Below, piece by piece: positions 26,599-34,929 of a stretch of 52,751 bases of DNA; the first letter of the stretch is position 1, and each line of letters opens with the position of its first letter. The translations under genes were made by a program, and so were the position numbers. Source of the stretch: Wenxinia marina DSM 24838. GTDB lineage: Bacteria; Pseudomonadota; Alphaproteobacteria; Rhodobacterales; Rhodobacteraceae. Where the stretch lies: contig NZ_KB902294.1 of assembly GCF_000379485.1 (NCBI RefSeq), positions 1 to 52,751 of the forward strand, in the 5' to 3' direction. The notes below the pieces were generated by a model, which was given only the letters and a program-made list of their open reading frames with translations, did not search any database and was not told the DNA's origin.

Positions 26599-27457
26599 CG
26601 GCCACCTCGGCTTCGCCCCCGTCCAGCACCACGGCATCGCCCCGGGCCGGGATCCAGCCGCGGAACCGGTGCGGCCCGTCCGCCTGCCGCCAGAGCCCGA
26701 TGTGCAGCCTGTCGCCCGGATAGACCGGCTTCGAGAACCGCGCCGCGATGCTGCGGAGGCGGAGGGGGTCGTAGTCGCAGAGCCGCGCGAGCACCGCATG
26801 CCCGGCCATGCCGAAGCTGGCGAGACCGTGCAGGATCGGCCGGTCGAAGCCGTTTCGCCGGGCCGTGTCGGGATCGACGTGCAGCGGGTTGCGGTCGCCC
26901 GACAGCCGGTACATCAGGCCGGCCTGCGGCAGCACGGGAATTTCCACCACCTCGTCCGGGGCGCGGTCGGGCATCGGTCTGGGCGGCTCGGCGGGCTCGG
27001 GCTGTCCGCCGAAGCCGCCGTCGCCGCGCTGCATGCTGGTCGACAGGACCGTGCAGAGCGGCTGGCCATCCGGGTCCGAGACGATCTCGCGCCGCGTGGT
27101 CACGAGCGCGGCCTTGCCCGGCCCCTTGTCGATGACCTCGGCCACCGTGTTGAGCGACCGCACCCGGCCTGCGACGGGAAGCGCCGCGTGCAGGTCGAGC
27201 CGGATCCCGGCATGGACGCTGCGCCCCGAAGAGCCGACATCGGCGCGGCGGATCCAGGCATGCGGCGCGGCGAGGATCGCGGCCATCGTCGGCAGGGCCT
27301 GCAGCCCCTCTTCCCAGACGAAGCGCAACTGGCGCGGGTCGAGCGGATCGGCGCCCAGACCGACGCCCAGCGCATAGAGCATCGTGTCGCGCTCGGACCA
27401 TTCCATCGTCGTGACCGGGATCCGGTAGGCGGCGAGGCGTTCTGGGTCGAGCGGCAT
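26591..27457 (-). CDS. MaoC-like 2-enoyl-CoA hydratase (double hot-dog)
   Basis: 288 aa with two hot-dog halves. The C-terminal half has the hydratase-2 motif SGDRNPLHVDPDTARRNGF followed by PILHGLASFGMAGHAVL, containing the catalytic Asp and His; the N-terminal half is a degenerate hot-dog (ALGVGLGADPLDPRQLRFV), as in HSD17B4-type (R)-specific hydratases. It hydrates trans-2-enoyl-CoA to (3R)-hydroxyacyl-CoA. The ATG at 27457 shares one base with the upstream TGA. Together with the SDR at 29553, also HSD17B4-like, it could form a hydratase/dehydrogenase pair for (R) intermediates. Confidence 0.9.
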   Translation of the reverse strand: MPLDPERLAAYRIPVTTMEWSERDTMLYALGVGLGADPLDPRQLRFVWEEGLQALPTMAAILAAPHAWIRRADVGSSGRSVHAGIRLDLHAALPVAGRVRSLNTVAEVIDKGPGKAALVTTRREIVSDPDGQPLCTVLSTSMQRGDGGFGGQPEPAEPPRPMPDRAPDEVVEIPVLPQAGLMYRLSGDRNPLHVDPDTARRNGFDRPILHGLASFGMAGHAVLARLCDYDPLRLRSIAARFSKPVYPGDRLHIGLWRQADGPHRFRGWIPARGDAVVLDGGEAEVADD

Positions 27458-29556
27458 CAGTCCGTGCCCCCGAGCGCGATCAGGACATCGGCGGCGAGGA
27501 CGCGGGTTCCGGCGACGAACACCGGGTTGATGTCGATGCTGGCGATCCGGTCGTGGTGGTCGGCGATCAGCCATGACAGCCGCACGACGACATCGGCCAC
27601 CGAGTCGAGATCGGCCGCCGCCGCGCCGCGCCAACCCTCGAGCACGGGCCTGCCGCGCAGGCCGTCGAGCATCTCGCGGGCGGTCGAGAGGCCGACTGGC
27701 GCGAAGCCGTAGGCGGCGTCGCGCAGCAGTTCGGCGAGGATGCCGCCCATGCCGACAACGACGACAGGTCCGAAACAAGGGTCGTCCATGGCGCCGAGGA
27801 TCAGTTCGGTCCCCTGCGCCATCTCCTGAAGCAGGACCCCGTCAGGCGGCAGGTCCGGGCAAGCGCGCGCCGCGGCCTCGGCCACTTCACGCGCGGCGGC
27901 GCGGACGGCGCCGAGGTCGGGCAGGTTCAGCCGCACCGCCCCGGCCTCGGTCTTGTGCGGCAGTCCGGCGGAGTTTGCCTTGACGGCCAGCGGATAGCGC
28001 AGGCCGTGGTCGGCCGGAACGGCTCCGGTGACGTGCAGCGCACGCACCTGCGGGATGCCGTAGGCGGCCAGCACGGCGCGCGCCTCGGCCTCGCTCAGGA
28101 AACCGGATCGGTCCGGCAGCGCGAGGTCCGCGCGGGGCACCGGCCGGGGGCCGGGATCCGCCGCCGGCGCGGCGCGGCGGGCGGCAAAGCGGACGAGCGC
28201 GCTGGCCGCCGTCGCGGCCCGGCCGACGGTCAGGAACCAAGGGACGCCTGCCGCATCGAGCGCCGCCTTCCCCTCGGCATGGTCCTCGGCCACCGTCGCA
28301 ACCAGCACCGGCTTCCCCGACGCATCGCGGATCGCCGCCAGATCGCGGGCAGCGGCCGCCGATCCTGTCGTCTGGCCGGACCGGACCATCACCATGTCCA
28401 CGCCGTCGTCGGCCAGCACGATCCCGGTCGCGACGTTGGACAGGCTGCGCCCGTCGCGACTGCCTTCGCCCGACAGGTCGACGGGATTGCCGGTGCCGGA
28501 GAACGGGCCAAGCCCGTCGCGCAGGGCGGCGCGTGTCGCGTCGGACCAGATCGGCAGCGTCAGCCCGGCCTCGGCAAAGCGGTCGGCGGCGATGACGCCG
28601 GCACCGCCCGACCCGCTGACCAGCCCGACGCGGGGCCCGCGCGGCAGCCGCCCGCCGATGAATCCGCGGGCCACGTCCACCAAATCCTCGTAGTCCCGCA
28701 ACTCGATGATGCCGCTTTCGCGGAACGCGGCGCGGAACAGGTCGTAGCTGCTGGTCAGACTGGCCGTATGCGACGCGGCGGCGCTGCGGCCGGCCGGGGT
28801 GTTGCCAACCTTCCAGACGAGGATCGGCTTGCCGACTTCCAGCGCGCGGCGGCCGAGCGTCAGGAGCCGCCGTCCGTCGCGGGTGCCTTCGAGGAACAGC
28901 GTGACGATGCGCACGTCGTCGCGTTCGAGGAAATGGCCGGCGACGTCGAGCGCGTCCAGATCGACGCTGTTGCCAACCGACACGACATGGTTGAAGCCCA
29001 GCCCCTCGCGGCTGGCGTTGCGCAGGAGGGTGAAGCCGTAGCCCCCGCTCTGCGTCGCCATCGCCACCGGACCGACCGGATAGTCGCGGACGCGGAAGCC
29101 CTGGCCGAATCCGCAGTGGATCCGCTCGGGAATGTTGAGGACGCCCATGCAGTTCGGCCCGACCAGCCGGACGCCGGCATCATGCGCGACGCGGGCAAGG
29201 CCGGCCTCGAGCGCCTGACCCTCGGCGCCAGCCTCGCGGAAGCCGGACGACAGGATCACGGCGAAGCGGATCCCGCGCACGCCGCAGTCGCGGATCACGT
29301 CCGCCACCCGATGCGCTGCCACCGCGATCAGGGCCACGTCGCAGGGGTCGGGCACGTCCCGGACCGAGGGCACGCAGGGCAGGTCCATGACCCGGCTGCG
29401 GGTCGGGTTCACCGGATGGATGGCACCGGCGTAGCCGTAGCCGGTGAGGAAGGCCATCGGCTGGCCGCCGATCGAGCTTGGGTTTTCCGAGGCGCCGACC
29501 ACAGCGATGCCCCGGGGCGAGATCAGCCGGCCAAGTTCGGGCGGGACGGCTGTCAC
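27457..29556 (-). CDS. NDP-forming acyl-CoA synthetase (acetate-CoA ligase family)
   Basis: 699 aa. Domains in order: CoA-binding Rossmann domain (10-135, GIAVVGASENPSSIGG, LVGPNCMGVLN), a succinyl-CoA-synthetase-like region (about 150-450) with SHTASL at His263, and a C-terminal ATP-grasp domain (about 470-699, VKANSAGLPHKTEAGAV, DINPVFV). This is the fused alpha-beta NDP-forming type, which makes an acyl-CoA from the free acid, CoA and ATP through a phosphohistidine. The start is GTG at 29556, overlapping the SDR stop as GTGA. It probably activates the acid brought in by the transporter; acid specificity is not predictable here. Confidence 0.9.
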   Translation of the reverse strand: MTAVPPELGRLISPRGIAVVGASENPSSIGGQPMAFLTGYGYAGAIHPVNPTRSRVMDLPCVPSVRDVPDPCDVALIAVAAHRVADVIRDCGVRGIRFAVILSSGFREAGAEGQALEAGLARVAHDAGVRLVGPNCMGVLNIPERIHCGFGQGFRVRDYPVGPVAMATQSGGYGFTLLRNASREGLGFNHVVSVGNSVDLDALDVAGHFLERDDVRIVTLFLEGTRDGRRLLTLGRRALEVGKPILVWKVGNTPAGRSAAASHTASLTSSYDLFRAAFRESGIIELRDYEDLVDVARGFIGGRLPRGPRVGLVSGSGGAGVIAADRFAEAGLTLPIWSDATRAALRDGLGPFSGTGNPVDLSGEGSRDGRSLSNVATGIVLADDGVDMVMVRSGQTTGSAAAARDLAAIRDASGKPVLVATVAEDHAEGKAALDAAGVPWFLTVGRAATAASALVRFAARRAAPAADPGPRPVPRADLALPDRSGFLSEAEARAVLAAYGIPQVRALHVTGAVPADHGLRYPLAVKANSAGLPHKTEAGAVRLNLPDLGAVRAAAREVAEAAARACPDLPPDGVLLQEMAQGTELILGAMDDPCFGPVVVVGMGGILAELLRDAAYGFAPVGLSTAREMLDGLRGRPVLEGWRGAAAADLDSVADVVVRLSWLIADHHDRIASIDINPVFVAGTRVLAADVLIALGGTD

Positions 29557-30488
29557 GGCAGGTAGCCCTTGAACACGTCGCGGGTCAGGTCGAGGGGCAC
29601 GAAGTTCGGCGCGAAGACGGGCATGACGTGGTCGGCGATGGTCTGCGCGGTCCAGCCTTCCGCGGTATGTGCTTGCCGGATGGGGCGGGGCTGGCTGAAC
29701 AGGTACAGTTCATTGTCGCGGGTATAGAAGATCTGGCCCGAGACGCCGGCGGCACGGTCGCTCGCCAGATAGACCACGATCGGCGCGTTGCGTTCGGGAG
29801 GAATGGTGCGCCGGGCGGCGGCGCGGGCGCGCTGCTCGGGCGTTTCGGTCGGGATCGACTCGGTCATCCGGGTGAAGGCGGTGGGCGCCACGATGTTGGA
29901 GCGCACGTTGAACCGCCGCATGTCGACCGCGATCGCCTTGGACAGGCCCTGCAACCCCAGCTTGGCCGCGCCGTAATTCGCCTGTCCCATGCCGCCGATC
30001 AGCCCGGAGGTCGAGGCGATGTGGACATAGGCGCCGGATTCCTGCCGCCGGAACTCCGGAGCGGCTGCGCGCGAGACGTTGAAGCTGCCGGTCAGGATGA
30101 CGGAGATCGACCGATCCCAGTCGTCGCGGGTCATCTTGTGGAAGATCGCGTCGCGCAGGATCGCGGCGTTGTTCACCACCGCGTCGATCCGGCCGAAGGT
30201 ATCCATCGCCTGCGCGACGATCCGGTGCGCGCCGTCCCAGTCGGCGACGCTGTCCGTGTTGGCGACCGCCTCGCCGCCCGCCGCGCGGATGTCGGCGGCG
30301 GTCTGCTCGGCGGGGCCGGCATCGCCGCCTCCGTCCACCCCGCCGCCGTCCACGCCGACGCCGAGGTCGTTGACGACCACCCGCGCACCCTCGGCCGCCA
30401 TCGCCATCGCGATGGCGCGTCCGATGCCGCGCCCCGCCCCCGTAACGAGGACCACCTTGCCCTCGACTGCCTTGTCCGCTGCCGTCAT
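29553..30488 (-). CDS. SDR-family dehydrogenase, HSD17B4-like
   Basis: 311 aa. NAD(P)-binding motif VTGAGRGIGRA (about 15-25), VVNDLGVGVDG (typical of the peroxisomal multifunctional enzyme type 2 branch), NNAAI, and catalytic Ser with YGAAK (Tyr-x3-Lys). The C-terminal ~60 residues are longer than a minimal SDR. It likely oxidises a (3R)-hydroxyacyl-CoA made by the MaoC hydratase two genes downstream. It is 20 bp after the permease gene and overlaps the following synthetase gene by four bases, so transport and catabolism genes share a transcript. Confidence 0.9.
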   Translation of the reverse strand: MTAADKAVEGKVVLVTGAGRGIGRAIAMAMAAEGARVVVNDLGVGVDGGGVDGGGDAGPAEQTAADIRAAGGEAVANTDSVADWDGAHRIVAQAMDTFGRIDAVVNNAAILRDAIFHKMTRDDWDRSISVILTGSFNVSRAAAPEFRRQESGAYVHIASTSGLIGGMGQANYGAAKLGLQGLSKAIAVDMRRFNVRSNIVAPTAFTRMTESIPTETPEQRARAAARRTIPPERNAPIVVYLASDRAAGVSGQIFYTRDNELYLFSQPRPIRQAHTAEGWTAQTIADHVMPVFAPNFVPLDLTRDVFKGYLP

Positions 30489-30508
30489 GTGCGTCCTCCC
30501 CTTCGGCC

Positions 30509-32470
30509 TCAGAAGCCCCAGTCGATAAGCGGCTCGACCATCGCCACGTCGAGCGTGTTCGTCAGCACGTAGAGAAAGACCGCCATCGCCAGCGCGCCGA
30601 AGACCGCCCCCATCCAGCGCACGCGGGCGATGCCGAACAGGAACATGCCCACGAACACCGGCGCCGCGATGGCAAAGCCCAGGATGGCGATCAGCCCCGC
30701 GAAGGCGACGAGGATCCCCGCGCCGTGCCACAGCGTGAGGTTGCTGCCCGTCGTGTCGAGCCCGAGGTCGCCGTCGTAGTGGATCGACGCACCCTCGGGG
30801 GCCCGGGCCAGCCGGTAGATCCCCACGATCATCAGGATCAGCGTGAGCACCGCCACGGTCACCGGAAACACCCGCCCGAGGAACCGCAGGTCCCACGTGT
30901 CGACGATCACGAACACCGGCACGAGCAGCAGCGCGGATGCGAACAGGACCTGCGGCAACCGGCGCGGCGACTTGCCTTCCATGTCGCCGATCTGGTCGCT
31001 GACCCGGGTCTTGCTGCGCCAGGCCATGTAGCCGGTCAGCGCCACCAGAATGAACAGACCGATTGACACCGGCCTGGTCAGGAAGCTGAAGCCGTAGATC
31101 TGCGTCGTGCGGTAAAACGCCGCCTCGAGCCCCGACGACAGGACGAATCCGATCAGGAAGGCCGGACGCGACCAGCCGAACCGCTTGAGGAAAATCGCGA
31201 TGCCCCCGACCGCCAGCATGGTCAGAAGGTCGCCCCAGCTTTGCGTCGCCTGATAGGTCGCGAAGAACACGACGCAGATCAGGAACGGCGCGAGGAGGCG
31301 GTAGCGCACCGCGGTCAGGCGGGTGATCGGCGAGGCGAGCGCGAAGGCAATCCCGGCGCCGAAGATGTTGGCGACCGCGATCGACCAGATGATGGTGAAG
31401 GTGAGCGACAGGTTCTCCTCGACCATCTGCCGCCCCGGCGTGATGCCGATCAGGGTGAAGGCGGCGAGGACGAGAGCCATGGTCCCCGAGCCGGGGATGC
31501 CGAACAGCAGCGTCGGGATCAGCGCGCCGCCTTCCTTGGCGTTGTTCGCCGATTCAGGCGCGATCACGCCGCGGATGTCGCCCTTGCCGAACTGAGACTT
31601 GTCCTTGCTGGTCTGCACGACGTGGCCGTAGGCGACCCAGTCGATCACACTGCCGCCGATCCCCGGCAGTGCGCCGATGATGGTGCCGATCGCTGAGCAA
31701 CGCAGCACGATCCACTTGTGGATCCACGTGTCCTTGAGCCCCTGCAGCCAACCCCGGCCCAGCAACGCCTTTTCCGCGATGTGCTCGCGCGTGCGCAGCA
31801 CCTCTAGGATCTCCGGGATCGCGAACAGGCCGAGCGCCAGCACGATCAGTGGGATGCCGTCCGTCAGATAGAGGCTGCCGCCGGTCATCCGGTATTCCGC
31901 GGTCGCCGTCGCTGCGCCGACGCAGCCGACGAGGATGCCGAACCCGCAGCCGGCCAGTCCCTTGATGACGCTCGGGCCCGTCAGCATGCCGACGAGCACG
32001 AGTGCCAGCACGACGAGAAGGAGCTGCTCGCCGAACCCGATCATCAGGAGGATCGGCTTGGCGAAGAAGACCGCGAAGGTCAGGACGAACGCCCCGAAGA
32101 CACCGCCCGCCATCGACGACATGAAGGCCGCCGACAGCGCCCGCGCACCCTCGCCCTTCTTCGCGAGCGGATAGCCGTCCACCACGGTGGCCTGCGCCGA
32201 CGAACTTCCGGGGATGCCCATGAGCACCGATGGAAAGGTGTCCGAGGTGTTCACGACCGAGGTCATGCCGATGATCATCGCCAGGGCCGAGGTCTGATCC
32301 ATGCCGTACATGAACGGCAGCACGAGGGCCATCGCGGTCAGACCGCCCAGGCCGGGCAGCAGGCCCACGGTCAGGCCAAGGACAACGCCGAACAGCAGAT
32401 GCAGCAGGTGCTGGATCTGGAACAGTTCGAGGAACGCCGGCAGCGCAACGGTGCTGAGGACGTCAGGCAT
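30509..32470 (-). CDS. Fused TctA-TctB tripartite tricarboxylate transporter permease
   Basis: 653 aa, all membrane. Residues 1-~490 are TctA (about 12 helices) with duplicated motifs GLLPGLGGLTAMALVLP and GALPGIGGSVIDWVAYG and FGIPGSGTMA. Residues ~510-653 are a TctB-like unit with four helices, normally a separate small protein. It uses an ion gradient and a periplasmic TctC receptor to import carboxylates. ATG at 32470 is preferred because AGGAAG sits 8 bases upstream; a GTG nine bases earlier is too close to it. It is the only TTT permease in the window, so it may serve all three receptors. Confidence 0.93.
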   Translation of the reverse strand: MPDVLSTVALPAFLELFQIQHLLHLLFGVVLGLTVGLLPGLGGLTAMALVLPFMYGMDQTSALAMIIGMTSVVNTSDTFPSVLMGIPGSSSAQATVVDGYPLAKKGEGARALSAAFMSSMAGGVFGAFVLTFAVFFAKPILLMIGFGEQLLLVVLALVLVGMLTGPSVIKGLAGCGFGILVGCVGAATATAEYRMTGGSLYLTDGIPLIVLALGLFAIPEILEVLRTREHIAEKALLGRGWLQGLKDTWIHKWIVLRCSAIGTIIGALPGIGGSVIDWVAYGHVVQTSKDKSQFGKGDIRGVIAPESANNAKEGGALIPTLLFGIPGSGTMALVLAAFTLIGITPGRQMVEENLSLTFTIIWSIAVANIFGAGIAFALASPITRLTAVRYRLLAPFLICVVFFATYQATQSWGDLLTMLAVGGIAIFLKRFGWSRPAFLIGFVLSSGLEAAFYRTTQIYGFSFLTRPVSIGLFILVALTGYMAWRSKTRVSDQIGDMEGKSPRRLPQVLFASALLLVPVFVIVDTWDLRFLGRVFPVTVAVLTLILMIVGIYRLARAPEGASIHYDGDLGLDTTGSNLTLWHGAGILVAFAGLIAILGFAIAAPVFVGMFLFGIARVRWMGAVFGALAMAVFLYVLTNTLDVAMVEPLIDWGF

Positions 32471-32512
32471 GTCGCTCACTTCCTTCTCCGGCAGGACCGG
32501 ATGTTGAGTTGC

Positions 32513-32536
32513 GGGCGGCGCCTTCGGGCGCCGCCC
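32513..32536 (-). other. Perfect hairpin between TctC copy 3 and the permease gene
   Basis: A 10-bp GC stem (32513-32522 with 32527-32536) and a 4-base loop, 11 bases beyond the receptor stop and before the permease start. It has no U-run. A stabilising hairpin after a binding-protein gene commonly allows more receptor than permease to be made; this is inference here. Confidence 0.6.
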
Positions 32537-32546
32537 GGCAATAGGA

Positions 32547-33626
32547 TCAGAACGTCATCGAGTGGGTGTCCGCCAACCACTGGAGCAGCGCCGCCCGCGC
32601 CTCGTCCGAGATCACCGACGCCTGCCGGTGACCGCGGATCGCCGCCTCGCCCACCGCCTGCGGATAGCCCCCGAGTTCGAGCTGGAGGGTCGGATCCTCC
32701 ATCTCGGGCCGGTTGACCACCCGCTCCATCGCCGCCTGATAGGTGGCAAGGATGTCATCAGGTGTGCCGGGCGGCAGCACGATGGTCTTCGCGGTGGACA
32801 TGCGGATCGCGAACATCGCGTCCCAGACCTCGCGCTCGACGCCGGTCAGCGGCTCTCCATGGACCATCTCGTACAGTTCCATGCAGTGCGGCGTGTTGGG
32901 CAAGGTGGGATCGCGTTCCAGTTCACCCGCCTCGTTCAGGTAGCCCATGGTGAAGATCGGCACCATGAGGCCTTCGTCCATCATCGGCTTGAGCTCCGAT
33001 TCCCAGCCGGCGAGGTTGTCGTAGTTGACCTGGCTTTCACCGCGTTCGAAGGCCTGCCGGCTTTCGCCGCGCGAGGTGCCCCAAACGCCGCGCACATCGA
33101 CGCCGAGCAGGTCGTAGCAGTACATCACCGGCATGTCGGCCTTGGCCGGGCCGTCGCCGACATGGACGAAGGTGTTGTCCTGCAGAAGTTGCACGTCCGC
33201 GAGAGAGTCGCCGGTGAAGCCCGCATCGGCCCGGCCATAGGCGACCAGCCCGTAGGGCGAGGCGAGGATCGGCCGAAATTCCGACAGCGGGTACTCCACC
33301 GTCGGATCGCCCAGCAACGGCGCGAAGTAGCTGCCGGTGCCCAGTGCGGCGATCGTCAACCCGTCGGGCTCGGCGGTCTGGGTGAACTGGTTCAGCCCGC
33401 GGATCGACCCACCGCCCTCGACATTAGTGATGACGATGGTCGGATTCCCCGGAAGCTCCTGTTCGAGAAGGGGCGCGATGGCGCGTGCATGGGTACTGGA
33501 CCCGCCGCCCGGCCCGTAGGGCACGATGAACTCGATGGTCTGACCGCTGAAATCTACGTCCTGCGCGGCGGCGGGAAGCGCCAGCGCCGCAGCGAACACG
33601 GCGGCGTGTAGGGATTGAAGTCGCAT
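32547..33626 (-). CDS. TctC/Bug-type tricarboxylate transporter receptor (copy 3)
   Basis: 359 aa. Sec signal peptide (residues 1-21, ALPAAAQ), ligand loops VPYGPGGGSS and NVEGGGSIRG, and conserved region VHGEPLTGVEREVWD shared with the other two receptors. It precedes the permease gene directly, with a hairpin between, so it is the most likely cognate receptor. It follows the iron-alcohol-dehydrogenase gene after a 100-bp gap on the same strand. Divergence between the three receptors suggests different ligands rather than recent duplication. Confidence 0.92.
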   Translation of the reverse strand: MRLQSLHAAVFAAALALPAAAQDVDFSGQTIEFIVPYGPGGGSSTHARAIAPLLEQELPGNPTIVITNVEGGGSIRGLNQFTQTAEPDGLTIAALGTGSYFAPLLGDPTVEYPLSEFRPILASPYGLVAYGRADAGFTGDSLADVQLLQDNTFVHVGDGPAKADMPVMYCYDLLGVDVRGVWGTSRGESRQAFERGESQVNYDNLAGWESELKPMMDEGLMVPIFTMGYLNEAGELERDPTLPNTPHCMELYEMVHGEPLTGVEREVWDAMFAIRMSTAKTIVLPPGTPDDILATYQAAMERVVNRPEMEDPTLQLELGGYPQAVGEAAIRGHRQASVISDEARAALLQWLADTHSMTF

Positions 33627-33726
33627 GGTCTCCTCCTCTGAGACGGGTCGGTCCTTGGGTCGGGACTCTTCCGGCCCCTTCGCAGTGTCGTCGCCGCCCG
33701 CCTCCTCCGCGGACGGCAGCGCATCG

Positions 33727-34929
33727 TCAGAACATCTCCTCCAGCAGGCCCAGCACCTCGGCCGCGTCGCGCGGCGGGCGCGGTGTCGGCGCCAGCGTGC
33801 GGTCCCGAAGCGTGAGTTCGGCGACCCGCGGCAGGTCCTCGTGCCGCACGCCCGCGTCCGACAGCGTCGTGGGCAGGCCCAGATCGGTCACCAGCGCCCG
33901 GACCCTAGCCTCGGCCTGCTCCGACGCATCGGTGTCCGAGGCGGCGAAGCGGATGCCCATCGCGGCGGCGATCCGGCGCTGCCGGTCCAGCGTCTCCGGC
34001 CGGTTGAACCGCATCATGTGGGGCAGCACGATCCCGCCGCTGATCCCGTGAGGCACGTGGGAGACCGCGCCAAGCTGGTGGCAGATGCCGTGGCCGAGGC
34101 CGATCCCGCCCTTGCCAGCGCCGAAGGCGGTCATCCAGTTCAGGAACTGCAGCCGGCCGCGCGCCGCGATGTCCTGCGGGTCCGCGAGCGAGGGCGCGAG
34201 ATCGCGGAACACGATGGCGATGGCTTCGAGGCAGGTGCCTTCGATGAAGGGATTGGCGTTCCGCGCATAGAAGCGCTCGATCGCGTTCTGCAATGCCTTG
34301 ACCCCGGTCGAGGCCCAGAGCCGGTGCGGTGTCTCGGCCGCCAGCACGGGGTCGAGCACGATCACCCGCGGCACCACGCCGGGGTCGATGAAGATGTCCT
34401 TGGACCCGGTCGCGTCGTCGGTGATCCCCATCGCCGACGAGAACTCGCCCGAGGTCAGCGTCGTCGGCACGGCGATCACTGGCGGCTTGCGGTTGGCCAG
34501 CCGGGGCACCGTGATCTTGCGGGTGCGGTAGTCGTAGTGCGCGCGCAGCGCATCAAGATCCTCGCCCTCGCCGAGGATCAGCGCGACGCCCTTCGTCCCG
34601 ATGATGGCGCTGCCGCCGCCGATCCCGATCAGGCAATCGGCCTCTGCCGCGGCCGCGGCCGCGGCCGCGGCGAGGACGGTGCTGCGTGGGGAATGCTCCC
34701 CCATCTCCGCGAAGTGGCCGGCCAGCCGGTCGCCCAGCAGATCCTTGAGCCGCGCCACCTGAGCATTGCCGCCGAGCGTGCGGCCGGTGACGAGAAAGAC
34801 CCGGCTGGCACCAAGCACCTCGACCTCGGCCGGGATCGCGTCGTGCAGCGTGCCGGGTCCGTAGACCACACGGGTGGCGGCGGGAATGTCGGCCTCGCCC
34901 ATCGGCGCAGGAGTGTTGAACAGGGTCAT
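33727..34929 (-). CDS. Iron-containing alcohol dehydrogenase (maleylacetate reductase-like)
   Basis: 400 aa. NAD-binding GGGSAIIGTKGVAL (about 104-117), and the iron site GHGICHQLGAVSHVPHG with several His residues, followed by VLPHMMRFN. It may oxidise or reduce a hydroxy/oxo-acid or hydroxyacyl intermediate. An unusual run of nine Ala (87-95) precedes the NAD site and is encoded by four CCGCGG repeats (34647-34670); it may be a small expansion in a helix. ATG at 34929 overlaps the upstream TGA as ATGA. Family function is firm, substrate is not. Confidence 0.88.
   Translation of the reverse strand: MTLFNTPAPMGEADIPAATRVVYGPGTLHDAIPAEVEVLGASRVFLVTGRTLGGNAQVARLKDLLGDRLAGHFAEMGEHSPRSTVLAAAAAAAAAEADCLIGIGGGSAIIGTKGVALILGEGEDLDALRAHYDYRTRKITVPRLANRKPPVIAVPTTLTSGEFSSAMGITDDATGSKDIFIDPGVVPRVIVLDPVLAAETPHRLWASTGVKALQNAIERFYARNANPFIEGTCLEAIAIVFRDLAPSLADPQDIAARGRLQFLNWMTAFGAGKGGIGLGHGICHQLGAVSHVPHGISGGIVLPHMMRFNRPETLDRQRRIAAAMGIRFAASDTDASEQAEARVRALVTDLGLPTTLSDAGVRHEDLPRVAELTLRDRTLAPTPRPPRDAAEVLGLLEEMF
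34647..34670. repeat. CCGCGG x4 simple repeat inside the Fe-alcohol dehydrogenase gene
   Basis: Four perfect hexamers in a row encode a 9-Ala run. Each unit adds two codons, so unit gain or loss would keep the frame. Confidence 0.8.
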
